Source: DASZGI01 sp035938995 (GTDB taxonomy: Bacteria > Actinomycetota > Actinomycetes > Streptomycetales > Catenulisporaceae). From it: 20,601 bases of DNA. The stretch lies in NCBI RefSeq assembly GCF_035938995.1, contig NZ_DASZGI010000021.1:1-20601 (forward strand). The letters are read 5' to 3'. Below are positions 1-7,302 of the stretch, one piece after another; the first letter of the stretch is position 1, and the number at the start of each line of letters is the position of its first letter. The notes beneath the pieces are model-generated. The model saw only the letters and a list, made by a program, of their open reading frames with translations. It made no database searches and was not told the DNA's origin. The translations under genes were made by a program, and so were the position numbers.

Positions 1-1
1 G

Positions 2-271
2 CTCGCAAGGCAGGTGGTCGAAGGCGTGCTCGCAGGGGAGGGCGACCCGGACACGGTCGTCGCACAGCGCGGCCTGAAGGTGGTCTCGGACGACACGGCA
101 CTGCTCGCCGCGATCGACGACGCCATCGCAGCCAACGCCGCAGTCGCCGACAAGATCCGCGGAGGCAACCACGCCGCCGCCGGAGTCCTCATCGGCGCGG
201 TGATGAAGGCCACCCGCGGCCAAGCCGACGCCGCCCGCGTGCGCGAACTGGTGATCACCCGGCTCTCCTGA
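2..271 (+). CDS. gatB: GatB, Asp/Glu-tRNA amidotransferase subunit B (C-terminal fragment)
   Basis: Only the last 89 residues are in the window; the frame is open from the left edge to a TGA at 269-271. GatB is the tRNA-binding subunit of the GatCAB amidotransferase, which converts misacylated Glu-tRNA(Gln) and Asp-tRNA(Asn) to the amidated forms in the cytoplasm. The visible part matches the C-terminal GatB/YqeY helical domain: a run of small helices, then the family ending G-N-x-x-A-x-x-x-L-I-G-x-V-M-K-A-T-R-G-x-A-D, seen as GGNHAAAGVLIGAVMKATRG, followed by a short VRELVITRL tail. A hairpin 20 bases past the stop suggests that transcription ends here, so this is probably the last gene of its operon. 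The YqeY-like tail also occurs in stand-alone proteins, but the residues up to the left edge read as GatB. Confidence 0.88.
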   Translation, partial: LARQVVEGVLAGEGDPDTVVAQRGLKVVSDDTALLAAIDDAIAANAAVADKIRGGNHAAAGVLIGAVMKATRGQADAARVRELVITRLS

Positions 272-290
272 CAAGCACGCTCCCGGGCAG

Positions 291-329
291 CCGTCCAGGA
301 CGACCTGACGCTCAGGTCGTCCCGGACGG
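291..329 (+). terminator. Hairpin terminator after gatB
   Basis: Left arm 291-308 (CCGTCC-A-GGACGACCTGA), loop CGC 309-311, right arm 312-329 (TCAGGTCGTCC-C-GGACGG). This gives 17 paired bases with one A-C mismatch. No T-run follows, as is common for actinobacterial terminators. It lies 20 bases after the gatB stop. Confidence 0.8.
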
Positions 330-1210
330 CCAGCAGCGACGGGGCTGGCGGCGGCCCGGCGCCGCAGCGCGCCCCGTCGGCGTGATGGGGCGCGTGGCTC
401 GTCGGCTTCGAGGCGCAGTGGGTCGCTGCTCTGCAACGACCCCGGTCGGCGTGGCCGGTCGCGCGGGGTGTCCGTGTGTCCTCGCGACGCGGCGATGCCG
501 GGCCGTCGGCTCGGCTTCAGGGGTGCGCGCCGCTCCGAGCGGCGGGCGGGTGCGTGCGTCGTCCCAGTCGGGCGCGCCGACTCGGGTGTCGTGATGAGTC
601 GTGATGCTGCGTCGGGTCCTCGGCTCAGCGCGGCGGGCGACCGCCGCACCGCGCTGGGGTCCGTCGGCGCACCACGCTGGAGCCTTCGTCCGTGCAGAAG
701 TCGCTGCGCTGCGCTGCGATCCTGGCGGCGCGGTGCCGCGTTACGCGGCGCCATCGCGCGGTATTCGCCGCAGTCGCGTAGCGGCCATCGCCGTGCCTTC
801 GCAGCCCGCCTCTTTTCCCTAGACTCGCGACCGCTGCCGCTCGTCCGCATGCACGTGCCCTCACTCGCGCAACCCATTCGCCCTGTCCTGCCGCTCGTCG
901 GCATGCGCGGCCTCGCCCGCGCAGCTATTCGCTCCGCCCCGCCGCGCACATCGGCGCGGCTCCGCCTCCGCCCCTGATCCCGTTTGCGTCCGACCCCATC
1001 TCCGTCCCCGCCACGTTCGCGCCCGACCCGTCACCGTCCCCGTCTCCGCGCCCGCCCCGTCGCCCCGGCCACCTTCCGCGCCTGGCGGTGGCGCGCGGCC
1101 GAGCGCCCATTGTGATGAATGGGAAACGATTTCCTGGCATCACTACTCAGCGCACAGTCTTGGTGCCGTACAGTGATGAGCGCGCCTTTCGGGACGAGAG
1201 AACCTGGACG
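330..1210. other. Long stretch with no convincing gene between gatB and the GGDEF gene
   Basis: The open frames here are low-complexity, Arg/Ala/Ser-rich and resemble no family I know, so I call none. Base composition changes along it: about 480-600 is G-rich on the plus strand, while about 760-1080 is strongly C/T-biased. Inside are a CTGCG triplet repeat near 703-718 and a hairpin at 732-752 (GGTGCCGCG-tta-CGCGGCGCC, one G-U pair). C-tracts at 1038-1066 could form a G-quadruplex on the minus strand. A spaced inverted repeat lies at 1112-1143. It may hold the promoter and control region of the following cyclase gene, but I see no clear -35/-10 pair. Confidence 0.5.
1112..1143. promoter_or_regulatory. 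Spaced inverted repeat upstream of the GGDEF gene (possible operator)
   Basis: Outer arms GTGATG (1112-1117) and CATCAC (1138-1143) enclose inner arms GGAAA (1122-1126) and TTTCC (1130-1134) around a CGA centre. The site is AT-richer than its surroundings and lies about 70 bases before the chosen start of the cyclase gene. It could be an operator for a dimeric regulator or an RNA hairpin. The regulator is unknown; half-site orientation does not match the TNAC/GTNA arrangement I recall for BldD. Confidence 0.4.
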
Positions 1211-3283
1211 ATGGCCGCCATTCGCAACCGCAGTGTCGCCGGAAACGGCTCCGGCTCTGGCTCCGCCCCCGGCAGCCGCATGGCCGCGCGCCCCGGCCCC
1301 GCTGCTGGGGTGACCCTTACCCCGGCGGTCACTGCGATCGCCGCCGTCTTCGCTGTCGGCGCGATGTACACCGCCGGCTCGGTGCTGCACTGGGGTGCGG
1401 CTGCGAATCCCGGTTCGTCGCCTGACTCGGGCGGCTCGCACACCCTCGCTGATGTCATGGGTGACTTCGGCCTGTCCGCTGTCGCCGCCGCCGCCGCGGT
1501 CTCCTGCACCGCCCGTTCCTTCACCATGCGCGGCCGGCTGCGCGTCTCCTGGCTGCTCTTCGCCGCGTCCGCGCTCGTCGCAGGGCTCGGCAACGCGGTC
1601 TGGGGCTGGTACGAGATCGTCCTGCACTACCCGCCGCCGTCGCCTTCCCTCGCGGACTGGGTTTTCCTCTTCTTCGGCCCCTTTGCCATAGCCGGCACCC
1701 TGGTGCACCACCGCGGCCCTGGCACCTCGCTCGGCTGGTTCAAGCTGCTGCTCGACGGGCTCATGATCGCCGGGGCGCTGTTCACCGCCGGCTGGGGCGT
1801 CGCCCTCGCCAAGGATGCCGGCGAGGACGGTTCCTCCCCGCTGCGCGTCGCCCTCGCCCTGGCCTATCCGGTCTTCGACATCCTCCTGGTCAGCCTGGTC
1901 ATCGCGGTCCGTTCCCGCGGCGGTCGGCGGGACGGGGCGTCGATGGCCACGCTGCTCGTCGGGTACTCCACCATCGTCGTTGCCGACGCCATCTGGACCG
2001 TCCCGGCCGTGCGGGCCAGCTACACCTCCGGGGAACTGCTCGACTCCGGCTGGTTCGTCGGCTATCTGCTGCTCGCGGTCGCGCCGTGGATGAGCTTCTG
2101 GACCCGCGAGGCCACCCGGCACAAGGCCCCGCGCGGCCTGCACGTCACACTCGTCGCGGGCGTCCGGCGCACCCTTGGCCTCGTCGGGCTGCTGTTCCCC
2201 TATGCCGCCGGGGCGATCTGCCTGGCCGGGATTCTGGTCGACGGCTTCACCGGCGACCACCGCGTCCAGCCGGTGCTCCTCGCCGCGGGCGGCACCGTCC
2301 TCGCCGCGCTGGTCATCCGACAGGGCGTCACCCTCCTCGACAACCACCGGCTCACCAGCGAACTCGCTGTGCGCGAGGACCACTTCCGCTCCCTCGTCCA
2401 GGGCTCCAGCGACGTCATCATGACGGTCGGGCCCGACGGGCTGCTCGGGTACATCTCGCCCGCGATACGCCACGTCTTCGGCTACGAGCCCCAAGATCTC
2501 GCCGACAAGTCCCTCTACCGGCTGGTCCACCCGGACGACCGCGAATCCGTCGCCCACGCGATCGAGCGGTTCCTGGCCGGGTCCGCCGTCTCCGCCTGCG
2601 CGATGTGCCGCATCCGCGCCGCCCAGCCGCTCCCGCCGGGCGACGGCGACGGCACCGCGCTCTGGCGGAACGCCGAGTGCACGCTCACCCGGCACCGCGG
2701 CGGCCTGGTTTTCACCTGCCGCGACGTCAGCGACCGGATCGCGCTCCAGCAGCAACTGGCCTACAACGCCTATCACGACTCGCTTACCGGCCTACCGAAC
2801 CGCGCGCTGTTCGCCGAACGGCTCGAGCAGGCCGTCGCGCAGCGGCCGTCCACGGCGCATCCGGTGGCGGTCCTCTTCCTCGATCTCGACTGGTTCAAGG
2901 AGGTCAACGACGTCGGCGGCCACGCCGCCGGCGACGAGCTGCTCATCGAGGTCGCCGCCCGACTGCGCGCCTCGGTGCGCTCCGGCGACACGGTCGCCCG
3001 GTTCGGCGGGGACGAGTTCGCCGCGCTGGTGCACTGCGGTGCCGACGGCCGGGCCGCCCGCGACGTCGCCGACCGCCTGCTCGCCGCGCTCACCCGTCCG
3101 TACGGACTATCCGCCGGCACCTTCGTGATCGGGGCGTCGATCGGCGTCGCCTACTCCAGCGCGGGCGCGACCGCAGCCGAGCTGATGCGCGAGGCGGACC
3201 TCGCCATGTACGACGCGAAGGCCGGCGGGAAGGGGCGCGCCGCGGTACGCGAGACGGCGCCGCTCAGCCGCCCGGCGCCGTGA
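1211..3283 (+). CDS. Membrane PAS-GGDEF protein, probable diguanylate cyclase
   Basis: A protein of 690 residues that probably makes cyclic di-GMP from two GTP at the inner face of the membrane. About ten hydrophobic segments fill residues 39-385. A PAS domain follows at about 391-510 (start HFRSLVQGSSDVIM, later GYEPQDL and HPDD). A GGDEF domain runs from D523 (DSLTGLPNR) to about 685. The signature GGDEF is intact at 599-603, and an RxxD inhibitory site (RSGD, 590-593) lies exactly five residues before it, so product feedback inhibition is likely. No EAL or HD-GYP phosphodiesterase domain follows; the frame stops soon after the final GGDEF helix. I chose ATG 1211 because GAGAG lies ten bases upstream and upstream in-frame starts (GTG 1088, ATG 1115) add unconserved sequence over the inverted repeat. 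The signal sensed by the membrane part is unknown. No terminator is visible after the stop. Confidence 0.88.
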   Translation: MAAIRNRSVAGNGSGSGSAPGSRMAARPGPAAGVTLTPAVTAIAAVFAVGAMYTAGSVLHWGAAANPGSSPDSGGSHTLADVMGDFGLSAVAAAAAVSCTARSFTMRGRLRVSWLLFAASALVAGLGNAVWGWYEIVLHYPPPSPSLADWVFLFFGPFAIAGTLVHHRGPGTSLGWFKLLLDGLMIAGALFTAGWGVALAKDAGEDGSSPLRVALALAYPVFDILLVSLVIAVRSRGGRRDGASMATLLVGYSTIVVADAIWTVPAVRASYTSGELLDSGWFVGYLLLAVAPWMSFWTREATRHKAPRGLHVTLVAGVRRTLGLVGLLFPYAAGAICLAGILVDGFTGDHRVQPVLLAAGGTVLAALVIRQGVTLLDNHRLTSELAVREDHFRSLVQGSSDVIMTVGPDGLLGYISPAIRHVFGYEPQDLADKSLYRLVHPDDRESVAHAIERFLAGSAVSACAMCRIRAAQPLPPGDGDGTALWRNAECTLTRHRGGLVFTCRDVSDRIALQQQLAYNAYHDSLTGLPNRALFAERLEQAVAQRPSTAHPVAVLFLDLDWFKEVNDVGGHAAGDELLIEVAARLRASVRSGDTVARFGGDEFAALVHCGADGRAARDVADRLLAALTRPYGLSAGTFVIGASIGVAYSSAGATAAELMREADLAMYDAKAGGKGRAAVRETAPLSRPAP

Positions 3284-3422
3284 AACGCCGCACCTCGCCG
3301 CCCACCTATCGATGCACGTACTGATCCACACACCCGATTATCATGAGATCGGCTGTCCGAATGGCGAGACCGCGCGCCACCCGGCTTGACGGCGCCCCGG
3401 AACGCGCGAGAAGGTCGGCTTC
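3284..3422 (+). promoter_or_regulatory. Probable promoter region of the ilv operon
   Basis: This stretch between the cyclase stop and the leader peptide should hold the ilv promoter. Two weak candidates are visible: TATCAT at 3339-3344, a good -10 without a clear -35, and TTGACG at 3386-3391, a good -35 whose only partner is GAAGGT at 3410-3415 with an 18-base spacer. The second would place transcription start at or next to the leader ATG. I cannot choose between them. Confidence 0.3.
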
Positions 3423-3482
3423 ATGTGGATTGCCTTCGCTCACCTCAGACGTGAGCTCGTACTTGGCCAGCGCGCCGGCTAG
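3423..3482 (+). CDS. ilvB leader (attenuation) peptide
   Basis: A 19-residue open frame, MWIAFAHLRRELVLGQRAG, ends in TAG at 3480-3482. A good ribosome site, GAGAAGG (3408-3414), sits eight bases before the ATG. The control run is CTC-GTA-CTT (3456-3464), coding Leu-Val-Leu; GTA and CTT are rare in a genome this rich in G/C third positions. From memory, ilvB leader peptides in streptomycetes end in a similar I/L-L-V-L-G-x-R-x-G motif, which fits the ELVLGQRAG end here. The stop is 31 bases before a T-run terminator hairpin, the usual geometry for ribosome-mediated attenuation. Scarcity of charged Leu or Val tRNA would stall the ribosome on these codons and favour read-through into ilvB. The function is inferred from position, codons and hairpin together. 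Confidence 0.8.
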   Translation: MWIAFAHLRRELVLGQRAG

Positions 3483-3513
3483 CGGACCCTCCGGGGCTCC
3501 AAAGCCAGCGCGC

Positions 3514-3549
3514 ATCCCTCGGTTGCCCTGATGGGCCGGGGGATTTTTT
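3514..3549 (+). terminator. ilvB attenuator: intrinsic terminator with T-run
   Basis: Left arm ATCCCTCGG (3514-3522) pairs with CCGGGGGAT (3536-3544) with one G-U pair. Inside it, CCC (3526-3528) and GGG (3533-3535) close a TGAT loop, and the 3' side runs into TTTTTT (3544-3549). A U-run terminator is unusual in such GC-rich DNA. It lies 58 bases before ilvB, where ordinary termination would silence the operon. A competing antiterminator is plausible: CCGGGG (3491-3496) can pair with CCCTCGG (3516-3522, one bulge), which would open the terminator. Confidence 0.82.
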
Positions 3550-3606
3550 GTTGGCCTCGAATAGTACGCCGGGCCGCGGCCCGGACCGAGCGAGAGAAGT
3601 CAGACC

Positions 3607-5514
3607 ATGACCGAGCAGGCCAGAGCGGCGGCCCCGAACCACTCCCCGGCGAACCACCCCGCGCCGCAGCACCCGGCACCCCACCAACCAACCCCCGGCC
3701 AGCACGCCGCCGCCGGTCGTGCGACCGGCACCGGCACCGCGGCCGGTGTCCAGGTCACCGGCGCCCAGGCCCTCATCCGCGCCCTCGAGGAATCCGGCGT
3801 CGACACCATCTTCGGCTACCCCGGCGGCGCGATTCTCCCGGCCTACGACCCGCTGCTCGACTCCAAGCGCGTGCGGCACATCCTGGTGCGGCACGAGCAG
3901 GGCGCCGGGCACGCCGCCACCGGCTACGCGCAGGCGACCGGCAAGGTCGGCGTCTGCATGGCGACTTCAGGACCCGGCGCGACCAACCTGGTCACCCCGA
4001 TCGCCGACGCGCACATGGACTCGGTGCCGCTGGTGGCCATCACCGGCCAGGTCGCCTCCGGCTCGATCGGCACCGACGCCTTCCAGGAAGCCGACATCTG
4101 CGGCATCACCATGCCGATCACCAAGCACAACTTCCTGGTCACCCGCCCGGAGGACATCGCGCGCACCGTCGCGGAGGCCTTCCACATCGCCTCGACCGGC
4201 CGCCCCGGCCCGGTGCTCGTCGACGTCGCCAAGGACGCGATGCAGGCGATGACGACGTTCCGCTGGCCGGTGGAGATGGACCTGCCCGGCTACCGCCCCG
4301 TCTCCAAGCCGCACGCCAAGCAGATCCGCGAGGCGGCCCGAATGATCGTCGAGTCCCGCCGCCCGGTGCTCTACGTCGGCGGCGGCGTGCTCAAGGCCCG
4401 GGCCACCGCGCAACTGCGGGCGCTGGCCGAGCTGACCGGCGCCCCGATCGTCACGACCCTGATGGCCCGCGGCGCGTTCCCGGACAGCCACCCGCTGCAC
4501 CTGGGCATGCCCGGGATGCACGGCACCGTCGCGGCGGTGACGGCGCTTCAGAAGTCCGACCTGATCATCGCCCTCGGCGCGCGCTTCGACGACCGGGTCA
4601 CCGGCAAGCTGTCCTCCTTCGCCCCCGACGCGAAGATCGTGCACGCCGACATCGACCCGGCCGAGATCTCCAAGAACCGGGTCGCCGACGTGCCGATCGT
4701 GGGCGACTGCGCCGAGGTCATCACGGACCTGGCCGCCGCGGTGCGGGCGGAGAACGCGGCCGGCCGGGTCGGCGACTACGCGGCCTGGTGGTCGTCGCTG
4801 GACAGCTGGCGCACCCACTACCCGCTCGGCTACGAGACCGTGAAGGGCGAGCTGGCCCCGCAGTTCGTGATCGAGCGGCTGGGCAAGATCGCCGGACCCG
4901 AAGCGATCATCGCCACCGGCGTGGGGCAGCATCAGATGTGGGCCGCGCAGTTCATCGGCTACGAGCACCCGAACACGTTCCTGAACTCCGGCGGCGCGGG
5001 CACCATGGGTTACGCGGTCCCGGCGGCGATGGGCGCGAAGGTCGGCCGCCCGGACGCCACCGTGTGGGCCATCGACGGCGACGGCTGCTTCCAGATGACC
5101 AACCAGGAGCTGGCCACCTGCGCGATCAACGACATCCCGATCAAGGTCGCGATCATCAACAACGGCACGCTCGGCATGGTCCGCCAGTGGCAGACGCTGT
5201 TCTACAACCAGCGCTACTCGCACACCACCCTGGGCGGGGAAACGGCCGCACCCGGCCGCGGCGAACCGAGCCGCATCCCCGACTTCGTCAAGCTCGCCGA
5301 GGCTTACGGCTGTGTCGGCCTGCGCTGCGAGTCGCCCGACCAGGTGGACGCGACCATCGAGAAGGCCATGGCCGTCACGGACGCGCCGGTCGTGGTGGAC
5401 TTCGTCGTGCACCAGGACGCGATGGTCTGGCCGATGGTCCCGGCCGGCGTGTCCAACGACGAGATCCTGGCGGCGCGCGGCCAGCGCCCCGACTTCGGCG
5501 ACGGAGAGGAATAG
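3607..5514 (+). CDS. ilvB: Acetolactate (acetohydroxyacid) synthase, large catalytic subunit
   Basis: Condenses two pyruvates to acetolactate, or pyruvate with 2-ketobutyrate to acetohydroxybutyrate: the first common step to valine, leucine and isoleucine, using ThDP, Mg and FAD. The 635 residues show the N-terminal ThDP domain from about 48 with the GYPGGAILP motif, the catalytic Glu97 in RHEQGAGHAA, and the central domain. The C-terminal ThDP/Mg-binding motif is GDG (491-493), 24 residues, then NN (518-519). GVGQHQMWAAQF is also typical. Residues 1-47 form an Ala/Pro/His-rich, probably disordered extension; I see no better internal start, and GAGAGAAG lies upstream of ATG 3607. The gene is first in ilvB-ilvN-ilvC, four bases from ilvN, downstream of the leader attenuator. 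A catabolic acetolactate synthase or other ThDP enzyme is unlikely because ilvN follows directly. Confidence 0.97.
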   Translation: MTEQARAAAPNHSPANHPAPQHPAPHQPTPGQHAAAGRATGTGTAAGVQVTGAQALIRALEESGVDTIFGYPGGAILPAYDPLLDSKRVRHILVRHEQGAGHAATGYAQATGKVGVCMATSGPGATNLVTPIADAHMDSVPLVAITGQVASGSIGTDAFQEADICGITMPITKHNFLVTRPEDIARTVAEAFHIASTGRPGPVLVDVAKDAMQAMTTFRWPVEMDLPGYRPVSKPHAKQIREAARMIVESRRPVLYVGGGVLKARATAQLRALAELTGAPIVTTLMARGAFPDSHPLHLGMPGMHGTVAAVTALQKSDLIIALGARFDDRVTGKLSSFAPDAKIVHADIDPAEISKNRVADVPIVGDCAEVITDLAAAVRAENAAGRVGDYAAWWSSLDSWRTHYPLGYETVKGELAPQFVIERLGKIAGPEAIIATGVGQHQMWAAQFIGYEHPNTFLNSGGAGTMGYAVPAAMGAKVGRPDATVWAIDGDGCFQMTNQELATCAINDIPIKVAIINNGTLGMVRQWQTLFYNQRYSHTTLGGETAAPGRGEPSRIPDFVKLAEAYGCVGLRCESPDQVDATIEKAMAVTDAPVVVDFVVHQDAMVWPMVPAGVSNDEILAARGQRPDFGDGEE

Positions 5515-5518
5515 GGCG

Positions 5519-6079
5519 ATGAGCACCCAGACCCATGCCGGGGCGGCCCACCCGTCCCAGACGCACACCCTGTCCGTCCTGGTCGAGAACAAGCCCGGCG
5601 TCCTGGCCAGGGTGGCGGCGCTGTTCTCGCGGCGCGGCTTCAACATCGAGTCGCTGGCCGTCGGGCCGACCGAGTACGCCGAGATCTCCCGCATCACCCT
5701 GGTGGTCAACGTCGAGGACCATCCGCTCGAACAGGTCACCAAGCAGCTCAACAAGCTGGTCAACGTGCTGAAGATCGTGGAGCTCGAGTCGGCAGCCTCG
5801 GTGCACCGCGAGCTGCTCCTGGTGAAGGTGCGCGCCGACGCCGCCGAGCGTCACCAGGTGCTGGCCACCATAGGGCCCTTCGGCGCGCGGGTGGTGGACG
5901 TGTCGGTGGACTCCCTGGTGATCGAGTGCACCGGCGACGCCCCGAAGCTGGAGGCGATGCTGCGCGTCCTTGAGCCGTTTGGGGTCAAGGAGCTAGTGCA
6001 GTCCGGCATGGTGGCCATAGGCCGCGGTCCGCGCTCGATCACCGACCGCACGCTGCGCTCGGTCGAACGCGCCGCCTGA
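5519..6079 (+). CDS. ilvN: Acetolactate synthase, small regulatory subunit
   Basis: A protein of 186 residues that activates the IlvB catalytic subunit and gives feedback inhibition, normally by valine. Residues 1-15 are a short polar tail. An ACT domain follows at about 16-90 (TLSVLVENKPGVLARVAALF, then RRGFNIESLAVGPTE), and the C-terminal small-subunit domain occupies about 95-170 (VHRELLLVKVRA, then IGPFGARVVDVS). The length fits the long actinobacterial form. ATG 5519 is chosen because GGAGAGG at the end of ilvB is correctly spaced and only four bases separate the ilvB stop from this start, which implies translational coupling. Valine, rather than another amino acid, as the inhibitor is inferred from the family. 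Confidence 0.95.
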   Translation: MSTQTHAGAAHPSQTHTLSVLVENKPGVLARVAALFSRRGFNIESLAVGPTEYAEISRITLVVNVEDHPLEQVTKQLNKLVNVLKIVELESAASVHRELLLVKVRADAAERHQVLATIGPFGARVVDVSVDSLVIECTGDAPKLEAMLRVLEPFGVKELVQSGMVAIGRGPRSITDRTLRSVERAA

Positions 6080-6136
6080 AGTTGGAAACCTGTCAACCAG
6101 ACATCCGAAGCAGTCGAGAGCGAAAGAGTTCAGCGA

Positions 6137-7138
6137 ATGGCAGTTGAGATGTTCTACGAGGACGACGCCGACCTCTCGGTGATCCAGGGGCGGCACGTCG
6201 CGATCCTCGGCTACGGCTCGCAGGGTCACGCGCACGCGCTCTCGCTCCGGGACTCCGGCGTGGACGTGCGTGTCGGCCTGCATGAGGGCTCGAAGTCGCG
6301 GGCGAAGGCACAGGAGCAGGGGCTGCGGGTGGTCACCCCGGCCGAGGCCAGCGAAGAGGCCGACCTGATCATGATGCTGGTGCCGGACCCGGTGCAGCGC
6401 AAGGTCTACCAGGAGTCCGTGCTGCCGAACCTGGCCGAGGGCGACGCGATCTTCTTCGGCCACGGGCTGAACATCCGCTACAACCTGATCACCCCGCCGG
6501 AGTTCGTGGACGTCGGGATGGTCGCCCCCAAGGGCCCCGGCCACCTGGTGCGCCGCCAGTTCAACGACGGCTTCGGCGTGCCGTGCCTGGTCGCGGTCGA
6601 GCAGGACGCATCCGGCAAGGCGCTGGAGCTGGCGCTGAGCTACGCCAAGGGCATCGGCGGCACCCGCGCCGGCGTCATCAAGACCACGTTCAAGGACGAG
6701 ACCGAGACCGACCTGTTCGGCGAGCAGGTCGTGCTCTGCGGCGGCCTCGAGGAGCTGGTCAAGGCCGGGTTCGAGACGCTGACCGAGGCCGGCTACGAGC
6801 CCGAGATCGCCTACTTCGAGTGCCTGCACGAGCTCAAGCTCATCGTGGACCTGATCTACGAGGGCGGCCTGAGCAAGATGAACTGGTCGATCTCGGAGAC
6901 GGCGGAGTGGGGCGGCTACAAGTCCGGCCCGCGCATCGTCAACGACGCGACCCGCGCCGAGATGAAGAAGATCCTCAGGGAGATCCAGTCCGGCGAGTTC
7001 ACCGAGAAGTGGATGGCCGAATACGACGGCGGTCTCGACGAGTTCAAGAAGTACTACGACGCCACCACCAACCACCCGGTGGAGCAGGTCGGCAAGCGCC
7101 TGCGCAAGCTGATGTCGTGGGTCGACGCCGAGGCGTAA
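6137..7138 (+). CDS. ilvC: Ketol-acid reductoisomerase (class I, NADPH-dependent)
   Basis: Catalyses the Mg-dependent alkyl shift and NADPH reduction that turns acetolactate or acetohydroxybutyrate into the dihydroxy acids, the second step of valine and isoleucine synthesis. At 333 residues it is the short class I form. The Rossmann motif GYGSQG is at residues 25-30 (VAILGYGSQGHAHALSLRDS). The following GLHEGSKSRAKA loop, with its serines and basic residues, suits NADPH. The KARI knotted domain carries the metal and catalytic acidic residues in DETETDLFGEQ, with CLHELKLIVDLIYEGG and the SETAEWGGYKSGPRI segment behind it. It lies 57 bases after ilvN with purine-rich GAGAGCGAAAGAG upstream, so it is probably in the same transcript and under the same attenuator. 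A strong hairpin ends the operon. Confidence 0.97.
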   Translation: MAVEMFYEDDADLSVIQGRHVAILGYGSQGHAHALSLRDSGVDVRVGLHEGSKSRAKAQEQGLRVVTPAEASEEADLIMMLVPDPVQRKVYQESVLPNLAEGDAIFFGHGLNIRYNLITPPEFVDVGMVAPKGPGHLVRRQFNDGFGVPCLVAVEQDASGKALELALSYAKGIGGTRAGVIKTTFKDETETDLFGEQVVLCGGLEELVKAGFETLTEAGYEPEIAYFECLHELKLIVDLIYEGGLSKMNWSISETAEWGGYKSGPRIVNDATRAEMKKILREIQSGEFTEKWMAEYDGGLDEFKKYYDATTNHPVEQVGKRLRKLMSWVDAEA

Positions 7139-7157
7139 CGGCGGACCCGTCGCTCGA

Positions 7158-7207
7158 CCGAAACGCCCCAGCCTCGCCCGGCTCGCTGCCGGGCGAGGCT
7201 GTTTCGG
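7158..7207 (+). terminator. Terminator after ilvC
   Basis: A perfect 13-bp stem, AGCCTCGCCCGGC (7170-7182) with GCCGGGCGAGGCT (7188-7200), loop TCGCT. Outer arms CCGAAAC (7158-7164) and GTTTCGG (7201-7207) also pair, and the 3' side is T-rich. It lies 19 bases past the ilvC stop. Confidence 0.9.
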
Positions 7208-7302
7208 TTCCCCGCCTGGGCATGTGCGCACGACCACATATGGCATGAGCACGACCGGTGCGGTATCAACCGCCGAGACGATCGTGGTCCCGACGATTCG
7301 TA

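Noticed and set aside
468..977. A possible 169-residue gene in the gap after gatB.
   Set aside because: Low-complexity Arg/Ala/Ser composition, no ribosome site and no familiar motif; overlapping frames on both strands look equally random.
1112..1143. A BldD-type operator for the cyclase gene.
   Set aside because: The half-sites are GTGA...TCAC, the reverse of the TNAC...GTNA orientation I recall for BldD, and the spacing does not fit.
1031..2776. A long open frame of about 580 codons on the minus strand opposite the GGDEF gene.
   Set aside because: Its translation is an Asp/Gly/Glu/Arg-rich mix typical of antisense frames in GC-rich DNA, and the plus strand encodes clear PAS and GGDEF motifs.
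3312..3389. A 25-codon frame beginning MHVLIH with consecutive Val-Leu-Ile codons, as a possible ilv leader peptide.
   Set aside because: It has no ribosome site and ends about 125 bases before the terminator, too far for attenuation. The frame at 3423-3482 has a good ribosome site, the right spacing and a leader-like ending.
3284..3606. A T-box or riboswitch controlling ilvB.
   Set aside because: No T-box core sequence (TGGNACCGCG-like) or recognisable specifier domain is present, whereas a leader peptide plus terminator explains the region.
3967..5763. A long minus-strand open frame opposite ilvB and ilvN.
   Set aside because: It is antisense to strongly conserved acetolactate synthase genes and has no recognisable domain.
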